A stretch of 37,533 nucleotides of DNA, taken from positions 1 through 37,533 of the IMG/VR virus record IMGVR_UViG_3300045999_010012. One strand, given 5' to 3'. The notes under the pieces are model-generated. The model was given only the letters and a program-made list of their open reading frames with translations. It was not told the origin of the DNA and made no database searches. Origin of the DNA: a virus. The translations under genes and the position numbers were made by a program. Of the stretch, positions 1 to 8,705 are shown in pieces; the stretch's first letter is position 1, and every line of letters starts with the position of its first letter.

Positions 1-69
1 GAGGGAAACGGCGGGGGCGCACAATTTTTTTGCCCGCGAGTTTCGGGAATCTTTTTTTTGGAGAGCGGC
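1..69. other. Candidate cos region (left end) and terS leader
   Basis: Non-coding bases before terS. They hold the second CGGCGGGGGC copy (9-18), a T7 run (25-31), a T8 run (52-59) and the GGAG ribosome-binding site of terS (60-63). Probably part of cos or the TerS binding region when joined to the right end. Confidence 0.45.
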
Positions 70-612
70 ATGCGGAGGGGACCAAAGCCTGACCCTGCCG
101 CCGTCAAGGTCGCCAAGGGAAACCCCGGCAAGCGTCGGGTCGGGGCTGACCCGGTCCAGCCGCTGGCCAATGCTGCCGGCGGCGTGCTGCCGCCGGTCTG
201 GCTCAAAAAGGGCGGGCTCAAGGTGTGGCAACGGCTGGCGCCGAACGTCGCTAGGCTAAAGCTGCTGACCCCGGTCGATGCGGAGTCCTTTGCGCGGTAC
301 TGCCGCAACCTGGACCGCTGGCTGCGGATGCAAGAGATTCTCGACAACGAGGGTGAGACCTACGAGAGCGAAAGCACTCACGGGAAACTGAAGCGGGTGA
401 ACCCGGCTTTTCTGATCGGCGACCGGACGGCTCGTTTGCTCGAGACGCAGGAGGCGCTGTTCGGGCTGAACCCGGCCGAGCGGCAGCGGATCTTCGCGGC
501 GCGGTCGATGACGCCGGATCCCGCGGGCGATCTGTTCGGGCCTCGGCCTGCGGCGGCCGCAGCTGCGGCTGAACCGGCAGCGCCAGCCAGCCCGCTCGGG
601 CTGCTGAACTGA
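70..612 (+). CDS. terS: Terminase small subunit (P27-like)
   Basis: Small subunit of the packaging motor, which recognises the cos/pac DNA and loads it onto the large subunit. The protein opens with the RGPKP-type basic start typical of the P27 terminase small-subunit family. A helical core with a W-x-R-L and 'LTPVDAESFARYCRNLDRW' pattern follows, then an Ala/Pro-rich tail. I chose the ATG at 70 because the TTG at 58 overlaps the GGAG ribosome-binding site (60-63), six bases before that ATG. The length of 180 residues is normal. It ends two bases before the large subunit gene. Family assignment is by pattern recognition and position. Confidence 0.88.
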   Translation: MRRGPKPDPAAVKVAKGNPGKRRVGADPVQPLANAAGGVLPPVWLKKGGLKVWQRLAPNVARLKLLTPVDAESFARYCRNLDRWLRMQEILDNEGETYESESTHGKLKRVNPAFLIGDRTARLLETQEALFGLNPAERQRIFAARSMTPDPAGDLFGPRPAAAAAAAEPAAPASPLGLLN

Positions 613-614
613 CA

Positions 615-2255
615 ATGCGCCAGCCGGCGCGGCCGGCGGCCGTGCGAGAGAAAGCGGTCTGGAATGCCGACGCGGGGCGTTGGGAGGACGGGCCCTATTG
701 GTACGACCAGCGCGCGGCCGATGCGGCGGTCTCGTTCTTTCACAAACACCTGAGGTTTACCGAGGGCCAGTGGGCCGGTCAGCCCTTCCTGCTGGAGCCC
801 TGGCAAGAACACGACATCATCCGCCCGACGTTCGGGTGGAAGCGCGCCGACGGGACGCGGCAGTATCGGCGGGTCATCTGCTGGGTGCCGCGCAAGAACG
901 GAAAGACGGAGCTGGCGGCCGGCGTCTCACTGCTGACGCTGCTGGGCGACGGCGAACAGGGCGGGCAGGTCTATTCGATCGCCAAGGACAAGGATCAGGC
1001 GCGCCTGGTCTTCTCTAAGGCCGGTGCCATGGTCAATCTATCGCCGGACCTGTCGGCGCTGCTGGAGCCGTTCAAGACCTCGATCTACTGCGCCGAGCTC
1101 AACGCCAGCTTCAAGCCCCTGTCGGGCAATGCCGGCGGCAAGCACGGGCTCTCGATGTCGGGGCTGATCGGTGACGAGATCCATGAGTGGCCCTCGGGCG
1201 ACCTCTACACCTTCGTCCACCAGTCGTCCGGCGCGCGTCGCCAGCCGCTGGAGTTCCTGATCAGCACGGCCGGTCAGCGGATCGGCTTCGGCTGGGAGAC
1301 CTGGGAATACTGCATCAAGGTGCGGGACGGCGTCGTCTCGGACGATGAGACGCTGGTCATCATCTATGCGGCCGACCCGGCCGCGGACTGGACACTGGAA
1401 GAGACCTGGCGGTCGGCGAACCCGAACTATGACGTCAGCGTCAAGGCCGACTATCTGCGGGCCGAATGCCTGAGGGCGCAGGAGTCGCCCCGGCATGAGA
1501 ACGATTTCAAACGCTACCACCTGAACCTCTGGACCGAACAAGCCGTGCGTTGGCTGCCGATGGATCGGTGGCGCGAGCTGGCCGGGCCGGTTCACTGGTC
1601 AGAAATGGCAGAGGCCAACCGGGGCCGTCGATGCTACGGCGCTGTTGACCTTGCAGCCACGACCGATCTTGCAGCCCAGCTGCTGGTGTTCCCGCCCGAT
1701 AATGTGGTCGAGCGGTGGCGCTTTGTGCCGCGCTTCTATGTGCCGTCCGAGGCCATCGCGAACCGGGTTCGTCGCGACCGCGTGCCCTATGACAAATGGG
1801 CCCGGTCCGGCGCGCTGATCGCGACCGAAGGCAATGTCGTCGATTACGATTTCATCAAGACCCAGATCCTGGCCGACGCCGAGATGTTTCAGATCGAGCG
1901 GTTCGGCTTCGACCCGTTCAACGCCCTGCAGGTGATGATCCAGCTGGGCGGCGAGGGCTTGCCGACGGAGAAGGTGCGGCAGGGCTTTCTCAGCCTGTCC
2001 GGGCCTTCGAAGGAACTGGAACGGCTGCTGCTGAGCGGCATGTTCGAACACGGCGGCCATCCAATCCTGGACTGGTGCGCCAGCAACGTCGCCATCGAGA
2101 TGGACGCCGCCGGCAACATCAAGCCGTCCAAGTCCAAATCGACCGAACGGATCGACGGCATTGCGGCGCTGGTGACGGCATTGGCGCTGGCGGTGTCTGC
2201 GGAAAGCGACGGCGGCCCGTCTGTTTATACCGAGCGCGGTCTCCTGATCCTCTGA
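615..2255 (+). CDS. terL: Terminase large subunit (ATPase/nuclease)
   Basis: Motor ATPase and headful/cos nuclease that pumps DNA into the prohead. Residues 91-98 (VPRKNGKT) form the deviant Walker A motif of the Terminase_1 family. The Walker B motif with catalytic acid lies at 184-188 (LIGDE). The C-terminal RNase H-like nuclease shows the three expected acidic positions, D345 (AVDLA), D433 (GFDPF) and D514 (RIDGI). At 546 residues it has full family length, with no break. It starts two bases after terS stops, so the pair is probably translationally coupled. Close resemblance to HK97-type terminases suggests cos packaging. Confidence 0.97.
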   Translation: MRQPARPAAVREKAVWNADAGRWEDGPYWYDQRAADAAVSFFHKHLRFTEGQWAGQPFLLEPWQEHDIIRPTFGWKRADGTRQYRRVICWVPRKNGKTELAAGVSLLTLLGDGEQGGQVYSIAKDKDQARLVFSKAGAMVNLSPDLSALLEPFKTSIYCAELNASFKPLSGNAGGKHGLSMSGLIGDEIHEWPSGDLYTFVHQSSGARRQPLEFLISTAGQRIGFGWETWEYCIKVRDGVVSDDETLVIIYAADPAADWTLEETWRSANPNYDVSVKADYLRAECLRAQESPRHENDFKRYHLNLWTEQAVRWLPMDRWRELAGPVHWSEMAEANRGRRCYGAVDLAATTDLAAQLLVFPPDNVVERWRFVPRFYVPSEAIANRVRRDRVPYDKWARSGALIATEGNVVDYDFIKTQILADAEMFQIERFGFDPFNALQVMIQLGGEGLPTEKVRQGFLSLSGPSKELERLLLSGMFEHGGHPILDWCASNVAIEMDAAGNIKPSKSKSTERIDGIAALVTALALAVSAESDGGPSVYTERGLLIL

Positions 2256-2265
2256 AGGGGGAGCG

Positions 2266-3537
2266 ATGGCATTCTGGTCAAGCTGGTTCGCCAGTGCCCC
2301 GTCGACACGGCCCCAGCCGCTGGCGTCCTATCAGGACTCCGGTGCCGGGGTGGTCATCACCACGGCTGCGGATCTGGAAGAGGCGCTGAGAAGTGGCTCG
2401 GTTTCGGCGTCCGGCGCCTCGGTCACGCCCTCGAGCGCCATGCGGGTCGCCACGGTCTATGCTTGTGTGCGAATCATCGCCGGCGCGGTGGCGACCTTGC
2501 CGCTGGACATCAAACGTCGGGTCGATGCCCGTACCCGGGAGGATGCTTCGGACCACGCCCTGTGGACCCTGATGCGCCGCAAGCCGAACCGCTGGCAGAC
2601 GCCATCGCAGTTCCGCCGGATGATGCAGGCCCACCAGCTGTTGCACGGCAATGCCTATGCACTGAAGGTCATGAGCCGCGGCCAGGTGGTCGAACTGATT
2701 CCCCTGCCGTCCGACCGTATGGAGGTCGAACAGGCTGACGATCTGAGCCTGAAATACACCTGGACCCGTAAAGACGGACGCCGGGTGATCCTGTCGCAGG
2801 GTGAAGTCTTTCACCTGGTCGGGCTGACGCTGGACGGGGTCATGGGGGTGTCGGCCATTCGCTACGCCCGCGAAACCATCGGCCTGTCGCTCTCGATGGA
2901 AGATCACGGCGCAACGACATTCCGGCACGGCGCGCGGGTCAGTGCGGCGCTGTCGCACCCGAACAAGCTGGGCAAGGAAGGCCAGGAAGTCCTGCGCGCC
3001 AGTCTGGATGCCTTCCGGTCGGGCGGCGAACAGGAAGGCAAGACCCTCATTCTTGAAGAGGGAATGACCTATGCGCCGATCGCCATGACGGCCGAAGACG
3101 CCCAGTGGATCGAAAGCCGCAAATTCTCGCGCACCGACATCGCCATGTTCTTTGGCGTGCCGCCGCACATGATCGGCGACACCGAAAAATCGACCAGCTG
3201 GGGCAGCGGCATCGAGCAGCAATCCATCGGCTTCGTGGCCTATACGCTCGAAGACCACCTGACCATGTGGGAAGAGGCCATCGGCCGCGACCTGGTCCCG
3301 GCCGCTGAGCTGGATGTCTATGCGCGGTTCAATCGCGCGGCCCTGGTCAAGGGTGACATCAAGACCCGCTGGGATGCCTACACCAAGGGCCGGCAGCTCA
3401 AGGTCTATTCCGCCAACGACGTGCGGGCCCTCGAGGACCTGAACCCGATCGTCGGCGGCGACGTCTACGAAAACCCGATGATCCAGGTGGATCCGTCCAA
3501 CCAGGGAGGCAGCGATGTCCCTTCGCAAACTGCCTGA
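2266..3537 (+). CDS. Portal protein (HK97 family)
   Basis: Dodecameric ring at the unique head vertex through which DNA enters and leaves. The 423-residue length and the sequence segments 'VYACVRIIAGAVATLPL', 'LHGNAYAL', 'SQGEVFHL' and 'FGVPPHMIGD' are characteristic of the HK97 gp3-like portal family. The ATG is preceded by a strong AAGGGGGAG ribosome-binding site. The last 23 bases overlap the protease gene in another frame, a usual arrangement in HK97-type head operons. The C-terminal tail is Gly/Ser-rich and probably disordered. Confidence 0.96.
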   Translation: MAFWSSWFASAPSTRPQPLASYQDSGAGVVITTAADLEEALRSGSVSASGASVTPSSAMRVATVYACVRIIAGAVATLPLDIKRRVDARTREDASDHALWTLMRRKPNRWQTPSQFRRMMQAHQLLHGNAYALKVMSRGQVVELIPLPSDRMEVEQADDLSLKYTWTRKDGRRVILSQGEVFHLVGLTLDGVMGVSAIRYARETIGLSLSMEDHGATTFRHGARVSAALSHPNKLGKEGQEVLRASLDAFRSGGEQEGKTLILEEGMTYAPIAMTAEDAQWIESRKFSRTDIAMFFGVPPHMIGDTEKSTSWGSGIEQQSIGFVAYTLEDHLTMWEEAIGRDLVPAAELDVYARFNRAALVKGDIKTRWDAYTKGRQLKVYSANDVRALEDLNPIVGGDVYENPMIQVDPSNQGGSDVPSQTA

Positions 3538-4372
3538 AGCCAAGGCGTTTCAGAAGCCGTCCAATTTCCAGTGGGACGCGCCGTCCGACGTGCTGGCCAA
3601 ATGGGCCGAAAGCCCGCAGGCCGCCGAGGCCGACGACCCGAACACAGTCTCGATCTATGACGTGATCGGCGAGGACATGTGGAGTGGTGGCGGTTTCACG
3701 GCCAAGCGCATGGGCGCCGCCCTCCGGGCCATCGGCAAGAACGATGTCACGGTCAAGATCAACTCGCCCGGCGGCGACATGTTCGAAGGCATCGCGATCT
3801 ACAACCTGCTGCGGGATCACCCTGCCAAGGTGACGGTCGAGGTGATGGGCTGGGCAGCCTCGGCCGGATCGATCATCGCCATGGCCGGCGATGAGATCCG
3901 CATGGGTCTGGGCACCTTCATGATGGTGCACAACGCCTGGGGCGTGGTCGTCGGCAATCGCCATGACATGCGTGACGGGGCCGATCTGTTCGACGGTTTC
4001 GACAGTGCAATCGCCGACATCTACGAGGCCCGCACCGGCATGGACCGCGCGGCCATCGTCAAGCTGATGGACGCGGAGACCTTCATGGGGCCGTCCGAGG
4101 CCGTGGCCAATGGTTTCGCCGACGTCGTGGACCAAACCCGCACCGAGGCCAGCGCGAGCGCCACCTCGACCCCGAACCGGGCCGTCATGGCCCGCCGCCG
4201 CACCGAGGCCGCCCTGGCCAAGGCCGGCGTCTCCCGAAACGACCGTTCGGAAATCATCTCCGAACTGACCGCGACCCAGCGTGATGCAAGTCGCCCCACC
4301 CCGGCCGAGCGCGATGCAGGCCAACTCGCTGCCGCTGCCCAGCGGTTCATCGACCTCGCAACGCCGGCCTGA
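3515..4372 (+). CDS. Head maturation protease, ClpP-like (S14)
   Basis: Prohead protease that removes the N-terminal delta domain of the major capsid protein. It has a ClpP fold with 'INSPGGDMFEGIAIYN' (83-96), the nucleophile Ser116 in WAASAGS and His139 in MMVHNAW. The acid is expected in the following helix region. Length (285 residues) fits a protease domain of about 200 residues plus an Ala-rich C-terminal part that may act as a scaffold. The start is inside the portal gene with GGGAGG five bases upstream. It sits, as expected, between portal and major capsid. Confidence 0.95.
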   Translation: MSLRKLPEAKAFQKPSNFQWDAPSDVLAKWAESPQAAEADDPNTVSIYDVIGEDMWSGGGFTAKRMGAALRAIGKNDVTVKINSPGGDMFEGIAIYNLLRDHPAKVTVEVMGWAASAGSIIAMAGDEIRMGLGTFMMVHNAWGVVVGNRHDMRDGADLFDGFDSAIADIYEARTGMDRAAIVKLMDAETFMGPSEAVANGFADVVDQTRTEASASATSTPNRAVMARRRTEAALAKAGVSRNDRSEIISELTATQRDASRPTPAERDAGQLAAAAQRFIDLATPA

Positions 4373-4404
4373 TCGGGCCGAACCTTTCATCATTGGAGAC
4401 TGAT

Positions 4405-5676
4405 ATGAACAAGACCAACCGCCTTCGCGGTGTCTTCGCCGTGCGCGCTGACGCCAACGACCCGACTGCCATTCTGAACAAGCTGACGCAGACCTTTGAG
4501 GACTTCAAGGTCGCGAACGACAAGGAAATCGCCGACCTCAAGGCCCGTCGCGCCGACGTGGTCCAGACCGAACAGGTCGATCGCATCAACGCCGCCATCT
4601 CGGCCATCCAGAAGGACCTCGACGCCGCGACCGGCAAGATCGCTGCCGGCATCGTCGGCGGCGCCGGCAAGTCGGCCGATCCGGACAAGCGCGAACACGC
4701 CCAGGCGTTCGACCGCTTCTTCCGCAAGGGCGTCGACAACGGCCTGAGCGACCTGCAGGTCAAGGCCAAGCTGACCACCCAGGACGACCCCAACGGTGGC
4801 TATCTGGTCCCCGATGAAATGGAAGCCGCGGTCGATCGCGTGCTGGGCACCGACTCGGTGTTCCGCAGCCTGGCCCGTGTCATTCAGGTCGGTTCCAGCT
4901 CCTACAAGAAGCTGATCAACCAGGGCGGCTCCGGTGCCGGCTGGGTCGGCGAGGAACAAGCCCGCGCTGAAACCAACACCTCGACCCTTCGTGAGATCAC
5001 GATCAACACGAAGGAACTGTATGCCAACCCGGCCATCACCCAGACCTCGCTGGACGACAGCCGCCTCGACATCGCCGCCTGGCTGGCTGACGAAGTCTCG
5101 ATCGAGTTCGCCGAACAGGAGGGCGAGGCCTTCATCACCGGCGACGGTGTGCTGAAGCCGCGCGGCATCCTGGGTCACACGCCCGTGGCCAATGCCAGCT
5201 ACGCCTGGGGCAACCCCGGCTACATCGCCTCGGGTGCGGCTTCGGACTTCGCGACCGTCTCGACCAGCGTCAACCCTGCCGATGCCCTGATCGACCTGTA
5301 TTTCGGCCTCCGCGCCGGCTACCGGAACGGCGCGTCCTGGCTGATGGCCGATGCCACGATGGGCCGCGTCCGCAAGTTCAAGGACGCAGACGGTGCCTAC
5401 ATCTGGGCCCCGCCGTCGGCGACCGCCGAGCTCCCGACCATCCTGGGCAAGCCGGTCTACAACGACGACAACATGCCGGCCGTCGGCGCAAACAACTTCC
5501 CGATCGCGTTCGGCGATTTCCGCCGGGCCTATCTGATCGTGGACCGGACCGGCATCCGGGTGCTGCGCGATCCCTACACCAACAAGCCCAACGTGCACTT
5601 CTACACCACCAAGCGCGTCGGCGGCGGGATCGTGAACTTCGAAGCCCTCAAGCTCCTGAAGATCGCCACCTCCTGA
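4405..5676 (+). CDS. Major capsid protein (HK97 fold)
   Basis: Forms the icosahedral shell. Residues 22-80 look like the coiled-coil delta domain that acts as internal scaffold. The mature domain starts near residue 122, where 'KAKLTTQDDPNGGYLVPDE' begins, and this opening is typical of mature HK97-type coat proteins. By analogy with HK97, cleavage would fall just before LTT. I start at ATG 4405, because the upstream in-frame TTG at 4393 overlaps the GGAG ribosome-binding site (4395-4398), which has ideal spacing to 4405. Length is 423 residues. The next gene follows after a 92-base gap holding a long hairpin. Confidence 0.96.
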   Translation: MNKTNRLRGVFAVRADANDPTAILNKLTQTFEDFKVANDKEIADLKARRADVVQTEQVDRINAAISAIQKDLDAATGKIAAGIVGGAGKSADPDKREHAQAFDRFFRKGVDNGLSDLQVKAKLTTQDDPNGGYLVPDEMEAAVDRVLGTDSVFRSLARVIQVGSSSYKKLINQGGSGAGWVGEEQARAETNTSTLREITINTKELYANPAITQTSLDDSRLDIAAWLADEVSIEFAEQEGEAFITGDGVLKPRGILGHTPVANASYAWGNPGYIASGAASDFATVSTSVNPADALIDLYFGLRAGYRNGASWLMADATMGRVRKFKDADGAYIWAPPSATAELPTILGKPVYNDDNMPAVGANNFPIAFGDFRRAYLIVDRTGIRVLRDPYTNKPNVHFYTTKRVGGGIVNFEALKLLKIATS

Positions 5677-5703
5677 GGCCCTGGCTGAGCCAGATCTGAC
5701 CCC

Positions 5704-5730
5704 CGGCGAGATGCCTCGCGCATCTCGCCG
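5704..5730 (+). terminator. Perfect 11-bp hairpin after the capsid gene
   Basis: An 11-base stem (5704-5714 with 5720-5730) closes a five-base loop with no mismatch. There is no U-tract, so this is not a classic rho-independent terminator. It lies 28 bases after the capsid stop and 39 bases before the next start. Such structures commonly act as partial attenuators or as RNA 3'-end stabilisers that raise capsid mRNA relative to downstream genes. That role is inferred. Confidence 0.5.
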
Positions 5731-5768
5731 GATCCGTCTCCGTTCCATTCTCAATCGAAAGACCCGCC

Positions 5769-6179
5769 ATGAAAGACCTTCACTCCAAGGTCGGTGTGCT
5801 GTCGGCCCTCAGCCCCGCGCTGACGACCGCCACGACCGACACCGCCGGCAATGCCATCGACCTGCAGGGCTTCAACAGCCTGGCGTTCGTGGCCCAGACC
5901 GGCGCCGTGACCACCACGACCGCCTCGATCAGCCTGCGCGTTCAGGAAAGCGACACCTCGACGGCCTCGGACTTCTCCGACGTCGCCGCCGCTGACCTGA
6001 TCGGTTCGAACCCGGCCTTCACCGCCGGTGCCACCTCGATCGCCAATGCCGTCCGCAAGGTCGGCTACAACGGTGCCAAACGCTATGCCCGCATCGTGCG
6101 GACGGGCGCGGCCTCGGCCACCGGCAACGTCGGTGCCATCGCCGTCCTCGGCCATCCCATCGACGCCCCGGCCGCCTGA
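5769..6179 (+). CDS. Possible head decoration protein
   Basis: This 136-residue protein has no catalytic motif that I recognise. It is rich in Ala, Thr and Ser with beta-strand-like segments such as 'SLAFVAQTGAVTTTTASISLRVQES' and 'YARIVRTGAA'. Proteins of this type lie directly after the major capsid gene in many HK97-like siphophages and are usually annotated as hypothetical. A role as a shell-binding cement or decoration protein is inferred from position and composition. It ends in a TGATG overlap with the next gene. Confidence 0.5.
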   Translation: MKDLHSKVGVLSALSPALTTATTDTAGNAIDLQGFNSLAFVAQTGAVTTTTASISLRVQESDTSTASDFSDVAAADLIGSNPAFTAGATSIANAVRKVGYNGAKRYARIVRTGAASATGNVGAIAVLGHPIDAPAA

Positions 6180-6874
6180 TGTCGTCCGGTGACGCGCCGA
6201 GCGTCGAACCCGTCATTGCGGCGGGCGAGCGGACGGCGTGCGCCGCCTGGTCTCCGGCACCGCGTCAAGCGGTGCCGGAGCGGGTGGCCATCGTCGCCAT
6301 GGGAAAGTCCAGCGCGACCTATATCAATGTCTGCGCCCGGGCCGGTGACCGCCGGCTGATCGCAGACGAGACCTGGGCCATCGTGGCCACGGCCGGCGTC
6401 ATTCAGCACGACGTGCTCTTCCTGATGGATGACATTCCCGGCCTGCTGGAGCCGACGGTCGGCGTCGATGCCTGTATGACGGGCATGTGGGGCTGGCTGA
6501 AGGATCACCCGGGTCCGATTCTGACGTCCAAGACCTATGAAGACTATCCCGGCACGGTAGAGTTTCCGCTGCAGGATGTCGTGAACGCCGTCGGGTTCGC
6601 CTATTTCTCGAGCTCGGTCGCCTATGCCATCGGCTATGCGATCCACATTGGGGTGAAACAGATCCAGCTGTACGGCTGCGACTTCACCTATCCGAGCCAT
6701 CACGCGGCTGAGGCCGGGCGTGCCTGTGTCGAGTTCCTGATCGCCATAGCCATGTCCCGAGGGATCGGGGTGGTGATCGCCGAGGACTCCACGCTGCTGG
6801 ACATGCTGGAGCCGGAGCGCCGGCTGTATGGCTATGTCGAGCGCCCTGACCTGGTCGAGCCTGGAGAGGCCTGA
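6179..6874 (+). CDS. MptE/DUF115-like Rossmann protein in head operon
   Basis: A 231-residue protein with an alpha/beta pattern. 'VAIVAMGKSSATYI' (36-49) looks like a nucleotide-binding loop, 'DETWAIVATAGVI' and 'VLFLMDD' (79-85) are further strands, and 'YFSSSVAYAIGYAIHIGVKQIQLYGCDFTYP' spans 142-172. The S-S-V-A-Y helix followed by I-x-L-x-G-C-D-F resembles the MptE/DUF115 and CST-type glycosyltransferase superfamily. I do not know an experimentally proven phage function. Its place between structural genes, overlapping the previous stop (TGATG) and sharing one base with the next ATG, suggests a role in head modification or assembly. Substrate unknown. Confidence 0.5.
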   Translation: MSSGDAPSVEPVIAAGERTACAAWSPAPRQAVPERVAIVAMGKSSATYINVCARAGDRRLIADETWAIVATAGVIQHDVLFLMDDIPGLLEPTVGVDACMTGMWGWLKDHPGPILTSKTYEDYPGTVEFPLQDVVNAVGFAYFSSSVAYAIGYAIHIGVKQIQLYGCDFTYPSHHAAEAGRACVEFLIAIAMSRGIGVVIAEDSTLLDMLEPERRLYGYVERPDLVEPGEA

Positions 6875-7449
6875 TGCTGGCACCTGTCCGTACTGTTGCG
6901 CCGACTGAGGACCCGGTCACCCTGGCCGAGGCCAAGGCCCATGTTCGCGTCGATCATGCCGACGATGACAGCCTGATCACGGCCCTGATAGCGGCGGCCA
7001 CAAACCATCTCGATGGGTATACGGGCATTCTGGGCCGCGCGCTCGTCACCCAGACCTGGCGGCAGGATTTTGCCGCCTTTGCGCCCAAACTTCGGCTTGC
7101 GCTGCGGCCAGTCGCCTCGGTGACCAGCGTGACCTATTTCGACGGCGACAACACCAGCCAGACGCTGTCCGCCTCGATCTACGGCCTGTTCGAGGATGGG
7201 GCCGGGCCATACATTGCGCTGGACCCTGACCAGACCTGGCCGGGTTCCTATCGTCGGGTTGACGGTGTGTCGGTGACCTATGTCGCCGGCGAGGCGGCTG
7301 CGGCAGTGCCGAAGGGCATCAAGCAGGCGATCCTGCTGCTGGTCGGTCATTGGTACGCCAACCGCGAGGCGGTGGCTGAGGCCCAGATGCACGCAGTGCC
7401 GATGGCGGCCGCGGCCCTGATCCAACCCTATCGCCGCATCGGCGTCTGA
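6874..7449 (+). CDS. Head-tail connector (gp6/phiE125 gp8-like)
   Basis: Likely ring protein that docks under the portal. The N-terminal 'PVTLAEAKAHVRVDHADDDSLITALIAAATNHLDGYTG' is diagnostic of the gp6-like connector / phiE125 gp8 group. The C-terminal helix 'GIKQAILLLVGHWYANREAV' is also typical. Length (191 residues) is normal. The start ATG shares its A with the TGA stop of the previous gene. Confidence 0.88.
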   Translation: MLAPVRTVAPTEDPVTLAEAKAHVRVDHADDDSLITALIAAATNHLDGYTGILGRALVTQTWRQDFAAFAPKLRLALRPVASVTSVTYFDGDNTSQTLSASIYGLFEDGAGPYIALDPDQTWPGSYRRVDGVSVTYVAGEAAAAVPKGIKQAILLLVGHWYANREAVAEAQMHAVPMAAAALIQPYRRIGV

Positions 7450-7477
7450 TTTCATCACCTGATCTAAGGACCGCCGC

Positions 7478-7885
7478 ATGGCCGACATTTCCATCACCGC
7501 CGCCAATGTGGTCGCGGGCTCTGACGCTGTGCGCGAGTCCGGCACGGCGGGGGCGACCGTCACGGCGGGGCAGCTGGTCTACCTCGACACCTCCGACATG
7601 AAGTACAAGCTGGCCGACTCCAACGGGGCGGCGGCGCTTCGCGTTCCGAACGGGATTGCGCTGAACGGTGCCTCGAACAACCAGCCGCTGTCGGTCCAGA
7701 AGGGCGGCGACATCACCATCGGCGGGACGATGACGGCCGGTGTGGCCTATTATCTGTCCGACACGCCGGGCGGCATCTGCCCGGTCGCTGACCTCGGGTC
7801 GGGCGAATATCCCTGCATCGTCGGCATCGCGAAAAGCACTTCGGTGCTTTCGGTCAACATCCAGCCGTCGGGCGTGGCGCTCTAA
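7478..7885 (+). CDS. Possible head fibre or decoration protein
   Basis: A 135-residue protein, Gly/Ala/Thr rich, with 'GQLVYLDTSDMKYKLADSNGA', 'GIALNGAS', 'VQKGGDITIGGTMTAGVAYYLSDTPGGI' and 'YPCIVGIAKS'. This pattern recurs in phage proteins annotated as capsid stabilising or hypothetical head proteins, and resembles the beta-rich capsid cement folds. AAGGA seven bases before the ATG is a good ribosome-binding site. It lies between the connector and the head-tail adaptor. The function is inferred from position and composition. Confidence 0.5.
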   Translation: MADISITAANVVAGSDAVRESGTAGATVTAGQLVYLDTSDMKYKLADSNGAAALRVPNGIALNGASNNQPLSVQKGGDITIGGTMTAGVAYYLSDTPGGICPVADLGSGEYPCIVGIAKSTSVLSVNIQPSGVAL

Positions 7886-7888
7886 GCC

Positions 7889-8224
7889 ATGGGCTTGTCC
7901 GCTGGGGATCTGGATCGCCGGGTCACCCTGGAGCGGTTCACCACGACCGTCGATTCGTTCAACGAGCCTGTGAAGGCCTGGGGCGTGCTGGCGGTGCGGG
8001 CGGCCTCGTATGAGCCGCTGTCGGACGGCGAGCGGTTCCGGGCCGGAGAAACGGCCGCGACGGCGTCGGCGCGGTTCGTGATCCGCCATTCCGCGGCGGT
8101 CGCGGATCTGAACCCGAAGGATCGGCTAATCTTTGAGGGCGTCACGTTCCAGATCGTCCGGGTCAAGGAAATCGGGCGGCGCGAGGGGCTGGAGATTACG
8201 GCAGACGCCCGGGCCGATGGTTAG
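7889..8224 (+). CDS. Head-tail adaptor (head closure protein)
   Basis: Small beta-barrel stopper protein of the SPP1 gp16 type. 'GDLDRRVTLERF' at the start, 'WAVxAxxx' region 'GVLAVRAASYEP' and 'RLIFEGVTFQIVRVKEIGRREGLEITADA' are the standard signature of this family. It has 111 residues, the expected size. It overlaps the following gp10-like gene by eight bases. Confidence 0.88.
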   Translation: MGLSAGDLDRRVTLERFTTTVDSFNEPVKAWGVLAVRAASYEPLSDGERFRAGETAATASARFVIRHSAAVADLNPKDRLIFEGVTFQIVRVKEIGRREGLEITADARADG

Positions 8225-8702
8225 GGGCGTCTCCGTCTCGGTCGAGGGCCTGCGCGAGGTTGACGCGGCGCTGGGCGAACTGCCGAAGGCGACGGGCCGA
8301 AATGTCATGCGGCGCGTCGCCCTGGCGCGGCTGGAGCCAATAGCCGAGGAAGCCCGGCGGCTCGCGCCGGATAACCCGGACACGGGCGTGAACGATCTCA
8401 AGGAAAGCATTGCGGTTTCGACCAAGCTGGCCGGATACGCCCGGCGGCTGAACCGGCGTAGCAAGAGCGAGGCGGAGGCTCACATGGGGCCCGCCGGTCG
8501 AGGCGGTACCAAGGCGCCGCCGCAGGGCACCCAACAAGAATTCGGCAACAAGAACCACGGTCCCCAGCCGTTCATGCGACCGGCCTGGGACGGCGGGCAG
8601 GAGGCGCTGCTGGACGGCATCGCTGCTGACCTGTGGGCAGAGATTGAAAAGGCCGCCGCCAGGTTGGCCAAGAAGGCCGCCCGACTGGCTGCGAAGGGAT
8701 AG
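8217..8702 (+). CDS. HK97 gp10-like tail-completion protein
   Basis: This 161-residue protein matches the HK97 gp10 family, a tail-connector or completion protein. It shows 'VSVEGLREVDAALGELPKATGRNVMRRVA', then 'LAPDNPDTGVNDLKESI' and a C-terminal 'TQQEFGNKNHGPQPFMRPAWDGGQEALLDGI'. The signature E-F-G and P-F-M-R-P-A-W are present. The ATG at 8217 overlaps the end of the adaptor gene and begins the conserved part. The upstream extension is Arg/Ser rich and not conserved-looking, so I excluded it. Confidence 0.9.
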   Translation: MVRGVSVSVEGLREVDAALGELPKATGRNVMRRVALARLEPIAEEARRLAPDNPDTGVNDLKESIAVSTKLAGYARRLNRRSKSEAEAHMGPAGRGGTKAPPQGTQQEFGNKNHGPQPFMRPAWDGGQEALLDGIAADLWAEIEKAAARLAKKAARLAAKG

Positions 8703-8705
8703 GAC

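Noticed and set aside
4390-5754. 454-codon minus frame opposite the major capsid gene
   Set aside because: Shadow frame; the plus-strand capsid has full HK97 features and a good ribosome-binding site, and the minus frame has no plausible operon context.
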